From Acidobacteriaceae bacterium (GTDB lineage: Bacteria > Acidobacteriota > Terriglobia > Terriglobales > Acidobacteriaceae): a DNA stretch of 5,750 nucleotides. The translations under genes were made by a program, and so were the position numbers. The stretch is from positions 5,054 through 10,803 of the forward strand of contig PMWR01000036.1 in the NCBI GenBank assembly GCA_003166055.1. Reading direction: 5' to 3'. This document shows positions 1-5,288 of this stretch, in pieces; the first letter of the stretch is position 1; each line of letters begins with the position of its first letter. Under the pieces are notes generated by a model. The model saw nothing but the letters and a program-made list of their open reading frames with translations, did no database searches and was not told the DNA's origin.

Positions 1-483
1 ACCGGCCATCTTGTATTCACAACCGTCCACGCCAACAACGTGGTCGATGTTCTGGGCCGCTTCCTCAACATGGGCGTCGAAGCCTACAACTTTGTCTCCG
101 CGCTCAATTGCATTTTGGCCCAGCGTCTCGTCCGCACCATCTGTGAACACTGCGCACAGACAATCTACTACGACGACGAAGCGCTCACCCTGAGCGGCCT
201 CAATCCCGCCGAATGGCAGGGCTTCGGCTTCCGCGAAGGCGCGGGCTGCATCGAGTGCGGCGGCACCGGTTACCGTGGACGCACCGCCATCCACGAACTG
301 CTGGATTTGACCGACCCCATCCGCGAAATCATTCTGGAAAAGAAACCCACCTCCGAAATTCGCAGGCTGGCCCAGAAAGAAGGCATGAGCTTCCTGCGCG
401 AGTCAGCTCTCGACCGCGTCCGCCGCGGCCTGACCACGCTCAAAGAGATCAACAAAGTCACATTCATTGAAGCATCGAGATAA
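1..483 (+). CDS. Type II secretion / type IV pilus assembly ATPase (GspE/PilB family), C-terminal part
   Basis: The reading frame is open from base 1 and ends at TAA 481-483, so only the last 160 residues are present; the Walker A and B motifs would lie upstream. Visible residues begin with the His box (TGHLVFTTVHAN, residues 1-12). The family segment ending in LAQRLVR follows, then a tetracysteine zinc site (C48, C51, C83, C86, in CEHC and CIEC). After that come the family's GYRGR motif and the closing TTLKEI near the C-terminus. In this family the cytoplasmic hexamer hydrolyses ATP to drive pseudopilin or pilin assembly through the inner-membrane platform. The pilMNO-like genes downstream support that role. 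Whether it belongs to a pilus (PilB) or a secretion system (GspE) cannot be decided from this fragment. Family assignment is firm; the subfamily is open. Confidence 0.93.
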   Translation, partial: TGHLVFTTVHANNVVDVLGRFLNMGVEAYNFVSALNCILAQRLVRTICEHCAQTIYYDDEALTLSGLNPAEWQGFGFREGAGCIECGGTGYRGRTAIHELLDLTDPIREIILEKKPTSEIRRLAQKEGMSFLRESALDRVRRGLTTLKEINKVTFIEASR

Positions 484-495
484 GAGAACAGCCCT

Positions 496-516
496 TAGCT
501 TTTAGCCCGTAGCTTT
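496..516 (+). repeat. Three tandem 7-bp units (TAGCNNN)
   Basis: Units start at 496, 503 and 510: TAGCTTT, TAGCCCG, TAGCTTT. The exact 7-base spacing and fixed TAGC core lie 13 bases after the ATPase stop codon. Related heptamers occur at 3942-3962 and, on the opposite strand, at 4068-4098, so this is a dispersed short-repeat family. Function unknown. Confidence 0.6.
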
Positions 517-670
517 TCATGTTTCTAGGAGGTTTTGTATCAGTCCTCCACCGGCGAAACCGATCCACGGGAGATGAAACACCGTCGGACGTTCTTTCTC
601 CCGGAGGGAGAAGCGATAATAGCCCCGGACAAGCGCAGCGCAGTCCTGGGTCAGAGTTCAATAGGAGCTT

Positions 671-687
671 CCGTCCTGTAGGGACGG
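671..687. repeat. Hairpin CCGTCC-TGTAG-GGACGG
   Basis: Perfect 6-bp inverted repeat around a 5-base loop. It resembles an extragenic element I associate with acidobacterial genomes, though this was not searched. Confidence 0.6.
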
Positions 688-741
688 TGTGAGATCCGTT
701 GAGATGCGTTTTTGATCAGATCAATCATTTGCAGCCTTGGC

Positions 742-759
742 GAAAAGAAGTTTCTTTTC
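742..759. repeat. Palindrome GAAAAGAA-GT-TTCTTTTC
   Basis: Perfect 8-bp arms around a 2-base centre, A/T-rich within GC-rich DNA. It could be a DNA-binding protein site or a cruciform-prone repeat; the sequence alone does not decide. Confidence 0.55.
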
Positions 760-815
760 AGAGCATGACTTCACAGCATTCTGAACAACTCCAACTCGAC
801 GTAGATGTGCGAAAG

Positions 816-835
816 GGCACGACTTAAGTCGTGCC
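816..835. repeat. Perfect 20-bp palindrome GGCACGACTTAAGTCGTGCC
   Basis: The two 10-base halves are exact reverse complements with no spacer. It is followed by the GGGCT-TT-AGCCC hairpin at 858-869, and I recall this pair as one composite intergenic element in Acidobacteriota. It ends 50 bases before the proposed pilM start, and reading through it would give an artificial N-terminal extension to pilM. Confidence 0.7.
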
Positions 836-871
836 GCAAATGCAGCAAAAAGGACGCGGGCTTTAGCCCCT

Positions 872-876
872 GGGGA
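872..876 (+). promoter_or_regulatory. Ribosome binding site deciding the pilM TTG start
   Basis: GGGGA sits 9 bases before TTG 886. No comparable site precedes the in-frame ATG at 805, which lies just before the palindrome. Confidence 0.5.
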
Positions 877-885
877 AACAAGCAA

Positions 886-1818
886 TTGACTTCAATCCTG
901 AACAAGGCAAAAATCGCGACCCAGCCCGGCGGGCGCCCCCCAGTCGCGGTGGAGCTTGCGCCCGACGGCGTGCTCGCCGCCGCGCTCCCCGGTCCCGGCC
1001 AGCCCGCGGTCTACGCCTTCGAGCCGCTCCCGGCCGGCGCACTGATCCCCAACATTGGCGAGCCCAATCTGCGTGCTCCCGAAGTGATCGCGGCGGCCAT
1101 TCGCACAGCGCTCGGCCAGGTCTCGCCGCGCACCCGCTCCATCACCGTCATACTCCCCGACACGCTGGTGCGCGTCTTTGTGCTCGACTTCGATTCCCTT
1201 CCCTCGAAAGCCGCTGAAGCCATCCCGGTGCTCCGTTTCCGCCTGCGCAAGATGGTGCCCTTCGACGTGGAACACGCGGGCCTGACCTATCAAATCCTCT
1301 CCGAATCCAGGAGTGAAACCAAAGTCCTTGCCGCGGTGATTCCCGGCCCCATCCTTACTGAATATGAGGCGGCCGTACGCGCCGCCGGTTACGAACCCGG
1401 CGCGGTCCTTTCCTCCAGCCTCGCGGCTCTTGAGGCTATCGACTCCATGGAGTCTGTGCTGGGCGCCAACCTCAGCGCGCTGGCGCTCACCACGTCCATC
1501 GCCAATGGGAGTGATCTGCTGCTTTATCGCACCCTCGACCTTCCTGAAGACCCGGAGCTGCGCATGCTTGAAGTGAAGCGGGGCGTTGCCGTAGCCTGCG
1601 CCTACTTCGAAGACAAACTAGGCGCGCGCCCCAGCAAGCTTCATTTCTCCGCCAACCGGGGAGCCTGCGCGGGCGGGCCGGAAGAGTTCGCAAGCTGGAT
1701 CGACGATCCCGAGCTGACGGTTGTTGAGCTGGCGCCGCATCCTGATACCGGCGCAGCCTCGGCCATCGGCAACACGAGCATTGCGGGCGTCGCAGGCGCA
1801 TTGGCGGGGGTTCGATAA
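886..1818 (+). CDS. pilM: PilM-like cytoplasmic pilus/secretion platform protein
   Basis: Encodes 310 residues from TTG 886. The in-frame ATG at 805 would add 27 residues read from a palindromic repeat, so I reject it, though an automated caller may choose it. The N-terminus (VAVELAPDG, residues 20-28) corresponds to the first strands of the PilM actin-like fold. The segment FRLRKMVPFDVEHAGLTYQI (about 118-137) matches the family's 'IPFPLEE..LDYQVL' region. PilM in general binds the cytoplasmic N-terminus of PilN at the inner membrane. Here the usual DIG-type phosphate-binding motif reads ELAPDG, so nucleotide binding looks degenerate. The protein is somewhat shorter than typical PilM (about 350 residues). 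The next gene starts one base after its TAA. A diverged GspL cytoplasmic domain is the alternative; the pilNO neighbours favour PilM. Confidence 0.8.
   Translation: MTSILNKAKIATQPGGRPPVAVELAPDGVLAAALPGPGQPAVYAFEPLPAGALIPNIGEPNLRAPEVIAAAIRTALGQVSPRTRSITVILPDTLVRVFVLDFDSLPSKAAEAIPVLRFRLRKMVPFDVEHAGLTYQILSESRSETKVLAAVIPGPILTEYEAAVRAAGYEPGAVLSSSLAALEAIDSMESVLGANLSALALTTSIANGSDLLLYRTLDLPEDPELRMLEVKRGVAVACAYFEDKLGARPSKLHFSANRGACAGGPEEFASWIDDPELTVVELAPHPDTGAASAIGNTSIAGVAGALAGVR
1806..1810 (+). promoter_or_regulatory. Ribosome binding site for the pilN TTG start
   Basis: GGGGG, lying inside the end of pilM, is 9 bases before TTG 1820. It supports that start over the in-frame ATG at 1721, which would overlap pilM by about 100 bases and precede the conserved N-terminus. 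Confidence 0.5.
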
Positions 1819-1819
1819 C

Positions 1820-2629
1820 TTGAGAATTACGCTCAATCTCGCCACGCGCCCCTTCGCCGACCTGGGACCGGCCATCAAGAGGCTTCGCATTGCCATGGCG
1901 GTAATGGTCGCGCTCGCCATCGCGCTCGGGTTCGGCTTGCGCGCCATTGACCACAAAGCCGAAGCAGCGCGCGCCCGCGACCATTCACTCGACGGTCAGA
2001 TTGCCGGGGTCACTCAGGAACGCGCCGGTTACCAGGCAATGATGCGCAAGCCGGACAACGCCAAGCTGCTTGATCAGACGATGGCGCTGAACCACATGTT
2101 CGACGACAAAAGCTTCTCCTGGACAGTGGCCATGGAAGAACTGGAGACCGTACTGCCGGGACAAGTGATGGTCCAGAATCTGGAACCCATCCGCGCCAAG
2201 GACGGCCACATCACTCTGCATCTGCGCGTAGCCGGCCCGCGCAACCTGTCCGTCGAACTGGTGCGCAACCTCGAGCATTCCCGGCACTTCATGCTGCCCA
2301 GAATCGTCGGCGAAACATCCGAGGCCCAGGATGCGGGGCCGAACAAGCAGATGGAGCCCGTCAGCGAGTCGAACCGCTTTGACTTCGATCTGCTGGCCGA
2401 TTACAACCCCGATGTTCCGGTTGAACACAAGGCGAAGAAGTCCGCAAAAACTGAAGATGACCGGGACAAGAAGACAGCAGGCCCACGGAATTCGGCCCCC
2501 GGCGCCCACGCCCGCCGAATCCTTCCCGTCCCCGGCGCAGGCTCTGACAAGCAAAAAGCCTCGCCACCGAAACCACAAATTCCCAAGCCCAATCCCGCCG
2601 TTCAAAAAGCCCCCGGAGGCCCGCAATGA
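1820..2629 (+). CDS. pilN: PilN-like inner-membrane pilus/secretion platform protein
   Basis: Encodes 269 residues from TTG 1820, one base after the pilM stop. The start is chosen because RITLNLATRPF at the N-terminus is the conserved PilN segment that docks into PilM. One membrane span follows (about 24-40, IAMAVMVALAIALGFGL), then a charged helical stretch likely to be coiled coil (about 43-80) and a periplasmic alpha/beta domain (about 90-175). PilN pairs with PilO in the periplasm to form the alignment platform. From about residue 200 the protein changes to a Lys- and Pro-rich tail (PKPQIPKPNP near the end), which standard PilN proteins lack. The tail keeps the same frame and high GC at third positions, so a frameshift is not needed. 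Its stop overlaps the pilO start by four bases (ATGA), which implies translational coupling. Confidence 0.83.
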   Translation: MRITLNLATRPFADLGPAIKRLRIAMAVMVALAIALGFGLRAIDHKAEAARARDHSLDGQIAGVTQERAGYQAMMRKPDNAKLLDQTMALNHMFDDKSFSWTVAMEELETVLPGQVMVQNLEPIRAKDGHITLHLRVAGPRNLSVELVRNLEHSRHFMLPRIVGETSEAQDAGPNKQMEPVSESNRFDFDLLADYNPDVPVEHKAKKSAKTEDDRDKKTAGPRNSAPGAHARRILPVPGAGSDKQKASPPKPQIPKPNPAVQKAPGGPQ

Positions 2630-3303
2630 AGAAGCCGTCGTCCTCCGCACTCTGGCGTGAACGCCTTGCCTCTCCGCTCACCTGGCACTACGTCGGGGCC
2701 GGCATTTTGCTGCTTCTCGTGATCGGGCTTTCAGTCCGCGTCGGAATGGACTGGGCCGCCACCAACGGCCGCTCCACCGATGCCCTGGCCGAGAAGCAGA
2801 TGGAGTTGAAGAGCAAGGAACTCCAGACCGCCCCATTGCGCGGCCTGGACAAGCGTGTGGAAGAGGCGCGGTCGCAAATGCTGGCCTTCTATGACAAGCG
2901 CATTCCGCCCAACTACTCCTCGATCTCGGACCGCGTGGGAGAGCTGCAGGTGAAGTCGGGGGTCCGCATGTCTCGGCTGCAGTACACGCAGAACCCGCCC
3001 GGCGCCGACCTCACCGAGATTTCGCTCGACGCGGGCATCAGCGGCACCTATCCGCAGATCATGCACTTCATCAACAGCCTGGAGCGCGACCAGACCTTCT
3101 TTGTCATTCGCACCATGGCCCTTACCGGCCAACAGGGGGGACTGGTAAATCTCCGCCTGCGCCTGTCAGCCTGGCTGCGCCCGGCGGATGCTGAAGCCAG
3201 CGGCTTGCCGCCAACTCCCGATGCGACCGACTCTGGCTCCCAACCGGCCGAAACCAAACCCGCCGCCGCGCCCGCGCCTGTTCGCGCAAAGGAGGGCGAG
3301 TAG
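2626..3303 (+). CDS. pilO: PilO-like inner-membrane pilus/secretion platform protein
   Basis: Encodes 225 residues from ATG 2626, with GGAGG at 2615-2619, six bases upstream. A short cytoplasmic segment is followed by one membrane span (about 22-37, centred on [12 protein letters not shown]) and a charged helical region likely to be coiled coil (about 50-90). Then comes the PilO ferredoxin-like domain (about 95-185): [13 protein letters not shown], the [20 protein letters not shown] helix, and the closing LRLRLSAWL strand. The last 40 residues are Pro/Ala-rich and look disordered. PilO forms heterodimers with PilN in the periplasm and contacts PilP and pilins. The four-base overlap with pilN and the 2-base gap to the next gene indicate one transcript. 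Family assignment rests on this helix, the domain order and the neighbours. Confidence 0.85.
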   Translation: MKKPSSSALWRERLASPLTWHYVGAGILLLLVIGLSVRVGMDWAATNGRSTDALAEKQMELKSKELQTAPLRGLDKRVEEARSQMLAFYDKRIPPNYSSISDRVGELQVKSGVRMSRLQYTQNPPGADLTEISLDAGISGTYPQIMHFINSLERDQTFFVIRTMALTGQQGGLVNLRLRLSAWLRPADAEASGLPPTPDATDSGSQPAETKPAAAPAPVRAKEGE

Positions 3304-3305
3304 CC

Positions 3306-3935
3306 ATGGCCCTCAAATTGGGAACGGAAAACAAGCGTCAGGTCTACATTGCCGTTGGCCTCTTTGCGGTAGTCGTCATCGGCGGCATTTATGAGATCTC
3401 CACCTACTTCGGAGGCTCTTCCACACCACCGCCGAAACCAATCCCGGTGCAAACGGCTGCTACCGCCAACCGTCCTGCCGCGGGAACCAAATCCGCCGGC
3501 CAGGGCGCGGAAGCGCAGAAGCTGACCAACGAAGGCCTCGACCCGACCCTGCACTTCGACAAGCTGGCGGAGAGCGAAGCTCAAGAGTACGAGGGCACGG
3601 GCAGAAACATCTTCTCCGCCGACTCCGCACCGGTGGTGATCCCACAGCTAATTGGCCCCGCGCGGCCCACGCCCGGCGGGCAGACGGTGGTTGTGCAGAA
3701 CGGCCCACCTCCTCCGCCCAAACCACCGGCCATCGATCTGAAGTACTTCGGCTACGCGCTGGCCAAAGACAAGTCGATCAAGGCATTCTTCTCGCATGGG
3801 GACGACATTTTTGTGGCCAGGGCAGGGGAGATCGTCGATCACCGCTACAAGGTGGGCGCCATCCTCCCCGCCAGCGTCGAAGTAACCGACCTCGGCTACA
3901 ACAACACGGAGACCCTGAAGTTGACGACGAACTGA
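3306..3935 (+). CDS. PilP/GspC-like platform-to-secretin linker protein, membrane-anchored
   Basis: Encodes 209 residues from ATG 3306, with GGAGG at 3291-3295 inside the end of pilO. One membrane span (about 13-29) is followed by a long Pro/Ala-rich linker (about 38-140, including a PPPPPKPP run). The C-terminal beta domain (about 143-207: [45 protein letters not shown]) resembles the homology region shared by GspC and PilP. In those families it binds the N-domain of the outer-membrane secretin. PilP is usually a lipoprotein; here there is no lipobox Cys and the N-terminus is a membrane anchor, as in GspC. Its place after pilO is where pilP normally lies, but no pilQ secretin follows. The role is well supported; the choice between PilP and GspC names is not, so no symbol is given. 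Confidence 0.72.
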   Translation: MALKLGTENKRQVYIAVGLFAVVVIGGIYEISTYFGGSSTPPPKPIPVQTAATANRPAAGTKSAGQGAEAQKLTNEGLDPTLHFDKLAESEAQEYEGTGRNIFSADSAPVVIPQLIGPARPTPGGQTVVVQNGPPPPPKPPAIDLKYFGYALAKDKSIKAFFSHGDDIFVARAGEIVDHRYKVGAILPASVEVTDLGYNNTETLKLTTN

Positions 3936-3937
3936 GA

Positions 3938-4102
3938 AAGGCAGCTTTCAGCCATCAGCTCTAAACTGCAGGTGTCGGCCGCATCCGATTTAGGCACTTC
4001 CGAATGAAACGCACCCCCAGATCGTCTAATCATCTGGAGAGACAAAGCCCACAGCCAGGAATCCGGAGCTGAATGCTGATAGCTGACGGCTGAAAGCTCC
4101 TT
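3938..4102. repeat. Spacer bounded by long inverted repeats made of 7-bp units
   Basis: 3943-3960 and 4081-4098 are 18-base inverted copies with one mismatch. Outside them AAGG (3938-3941) pairs with CCTT (4099-4102) across one bulged base. Each arm is a heptamer array: CAGCNNN at 3942, 3949 and 3956, and GCTGANN at 4068, 4075, 4082 and 4089. The roughly 120 bases between hold a small hairpin (4017-4037) and no convincing gene. It could be a small non-autonomous element, an RNA structure between pilP and the pseudopilin gene, or two inverted arrays of the same dispersed repeat. No target-site duplication is evident. Confidence 0.65.
4017..4037. repeat. Hairpin CCAGAT-(9)-ATCTGG inside the spacer
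   Basis: Perfect 6-bp arms at 4017-4022 and 4032-4037. It is not followed by a T-run, so an intrinsic terminator is unlikely. It sits roughly in the middle of the inverted-repeat-bounded spacer. Confidence 0.4.
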
Positions 4103-4105
4103 CTA

Positions 4106-5179
4106 ATGATGAACAGAACCCCAATCCGCCGCCGTCCCCGCGCCTCCGAACAGGGCTACATGCTGGTTGCGGCCATGTTCCTGCTGTTCATTCTGGTTAT
4201 CTCCATGGCCGTCGCCGTACCGATCGTCAAAAAGCAGATTCAGCACGACCGGGATGTCGAAACAATGCACCGCGGCAAGCAGTACGCCCGCGCCATCAGG
4301 ATGTACTACAAAAAGTTCGGCGCCTATCCGCCGAACATGGATGCCCTGGTCAAAACCAACAACCTCCGTTTCCTGCGCAGGAAGTACGCTGACCCCACCG
4401 CCGGCAAAGTTGACCCCACCACCGGCAAAGCCGATTGGAAGATCATCCATCTTGGCCAGAATAAGGTTCCGACAGCCTGGGGCTTCTTCGGCCAGCCTCT
4501 CAATGGCGCGGGAGGTGCCGCAGGCTGCGGCGTTCCAGGGCTGAGCGGCTCCAGCGGCATCGGCACCAGCGGAGCCGGCTCCAGCGGATTCGGCTCCAGC
4601 GGGTTCGGGACAAGCGGAATCGGCTCCAGCGGGACCGGCTCAACCGGCCTCGGCGGCGCCTCGACACCCGGCTGTACCCCCAGCGGATCGACCGATTCCG
4701 GCTCGACCAATCCCAACGGCTCAACCGACCCCAACAACCCCAACAGCGGCAACTCAGTGTCCACCACCGGCCCCGGCGGTGCTGCCGGCGCCGACCCCAA
4801 CGCCCCCGGCGGCACCACCGGACCCGGCGCAGGAACAGGACTGACCGGACAGACCTTTGGCGGGGGCATCATCGGCGTCTCGCCCAACAGCCCCAAACAG
4901 TCCATCCTGGTCCTCCATAAGAAGAACCACTACAACCAGTGGGAGTTTGTCTACGACCCGTTGCAGGAACAAATGATGATGCAGGGCGGCAACACCGGGC
5001 TTGGCGGCAATGGTGTGGGTGGAAATGGCGCGGGTGGAAATGGCGTTGGCGGGACGGGCGCCGGTGGCACGGGTGCCGGGACCAACAGTTTCGGTGGCAA
5101 TGGCAGCGGATCGTCCGGCTCCAGTGGCGGCTCAGGCACCGGAAGCGGCACGCCCCCGACCACGCCGCCGTCCCAGTAG
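4106..5179 (+). CDS. Prepilin-like (GspG-like pseudopilin) protein with Gly-rich pentapeptide repeats
   Basis: Encodes 357 residues; ATG 4106 and ATG 4109 are both possible starts and neither has a clear ribosome site. A basic leader ends in EQG, the predicted cleavage by prepilin peptidase falls after Gly17, and a hydrophobic helix follows (YMLVAAMFLLFILVISMAVA, 18-37). Position +5 is Ala, not the usual Glu. Residues about 58-110 (ARAIRMYYKKFGAYPPNMDALV, then KYADP) match the GspG-type pseudopilin fold. The rest is unusual: a Gly/Ser-rich region (148-182, GSSGX units), an Asn/Pro/Gly linker, a conserved-looking block (about 266-293, including HYNQWEFVYDP), then a second region (300-334, GGNGX units). 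Typical GspG is about 140 residues. It is probably an assembly substrate of the upstream machine. Whether it is a major or minor filament subunit, or a surface or tip protein, is inference. Confidence 0.8.
   Translation: MMNRTPIRRRPRASEQGYMLVAAMFLLFILVISMAVAVPIVKKQIQHDRDVETMHRGKQYARAIRMYYKKFGAYPPNMDALVKTNNLRFLRRKYADPTAGKVDPTTGKADWKIIHLGQNKVPTAWGFFGQPLNGAGGAAGCGVPGLSGSSGIGTSGAGSSGFGSSGFGTSGIGSSGTGSTGLGGASTPGCTPSGSTDSGSTNPNGSTDPNNPNSGNSVSTTGPGGAAGADPNAPGGTTGPGAGTGLTGQTFGGGIIGVSPNSPKQSILVLHKKNHYNQWEFVYDPLQEQMMMQGGNTGLGGNGVGGNGAGGNGVGGTGAGGTGAGTNSFGGNGSGSSGSSGGSGTGSGTPPTTPPSQ
4391..4432 (+). repeat. In-frame 21-bp tandem duplication in the pseudopilin gene
   Basis: 4391-4411 and 4412-4432 are near-identical and encode DPTAGKV and DPTTGKA (residues 96-109). 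The DP element is where GspG-type pseudopilins carry their conserved DP.G loop, so a functional loop appears duplicated. Confidence 0.7.
4547..4651 (+). repeat. Seven 15-bp tandem units encoding G-S/T-S-G-X
   Basis: Units begin at 4547 and every 15 bases to 4637, on a GGC-TCC-AGC-GGN-NNC pattern. The fifth residue varies (I, A, F, F, I, T, L) and the last unit has T for the third residue. DNA identity between units is high, so recent slippage is plausible. Because 15 is a multiple of 3, unit gain or loss keeps the frame. Confidence 0.85.
5003..5107 (+). repeat. Second 15-bp tandem array encoding G-G-N/T-G-X
   Basis: Five clear units at 5003, 5018, 5033, 5048 and 5063 (GGNGV, GGNGA, GGNGV, GGTGA, GGTGA), one degenerate unit (GTNSF, 5078-5092) and one more (GGNGS, 5093-5107). 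It has the same 15-bp period as the first array but a different consensus, and it lies on the other side of the conserved HYNQWEF block. Confidence 0.82.
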
Positions 5180-5221
5180 CTGTTACGCAATCCAACGTCG
5201 ATCGGCGCCTCATTTCTGTGT

Positions 5222-5236
5222 ACAGGCGCTGCCTGT
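5222..5236. terminator. Small hairpin after the pseudopilin gene, possible weak terminator
   Basis: ACAGGC and GCCTGT form a perfect 6-bp stem with a 3-base loop, 43 bases after the stop codon. The following bases (TCCTCGCG) are not a U-run, so termination here is doubtful. The spacer 5180-5288 holds nothing else I can name apart from an 8-bp palindrome TGACGTCA at 5249-5256. Confidence 0.25.
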
Positions 5237-5288
5237 TCCTCGCGCGCATGACGTCACGGACTGTAGACTTGGCCAGACGGTAAAAAGA

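Larger units (their letters stand above)
596..869. repeat. Mosaic of REP-like palindromes in the ATPase-pilM spacer
   Basis: Between the ATPase and pilM no convincing gene is seen. The stretch instead holds seven inverted repeats of unrelated sequence: 596-612 (7-bp stem, 3-base loop), 623-650 (8-bp stem with one mismatch, 12-base loop), 671-687, 712-724, 742-759, 816-835 and 858-869. From memory, elements of this kind (GGCACGACTT palindromes, CCGTCC..GGACGG, GGGCTTTAGCCC) are scattered between genes in Acidobacteriota. They look like extragenic palindromic repeats and not a single regulator site. None is followed by a clear U-run, so they are not called as terminators. The remaining part, 517-595, shows nothing I can name. 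Confidence 0.7.

Noticed and set aside
464..661. Minus-strand open frame of 65 codons in the first spacer
   Set aside because: It runs across heptamer and palindromic repeats, has no ribosome site and no recognisable motif.
2331..2660. Alternative frame across the end of pilN as sign of a frameshift
   Set aside because: The pilN frame stays open with high third-position GC and ends in the ATGA overlap with pilO, so no frameshift is needed.
4004..4072. 22-codon open frame inside the inverted-repeat spacer
   Set aside because: No ribosome site, it overlaps the hairpin at 4017-4037, and its composition is basic and not protein-like; chance is enough.
4324..4905. Long minus-strand open frame of 193 codons opposite the pseudopilin gene
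   Set aside because: It is Pro/Leu/Val-rich and simply mirrors the Gly-rich repeat array on the + strand; the prepilin leader and pseudopilin motifs make the + strand the coding one.
4547..5107. Possible CRISPR-like or minisatellite non-coding array
   Set aside because: No unique spacers separate the units and the 15-bp period stays in the frame of the pseudopilin gene; these are coding repeats.
5249..5256. TGACGTCA palindrome as an operator for the last gene
   Set aside because: One 8-bp palindrome is expected by chance at this scale and no second copy or promoter elements accompany it.
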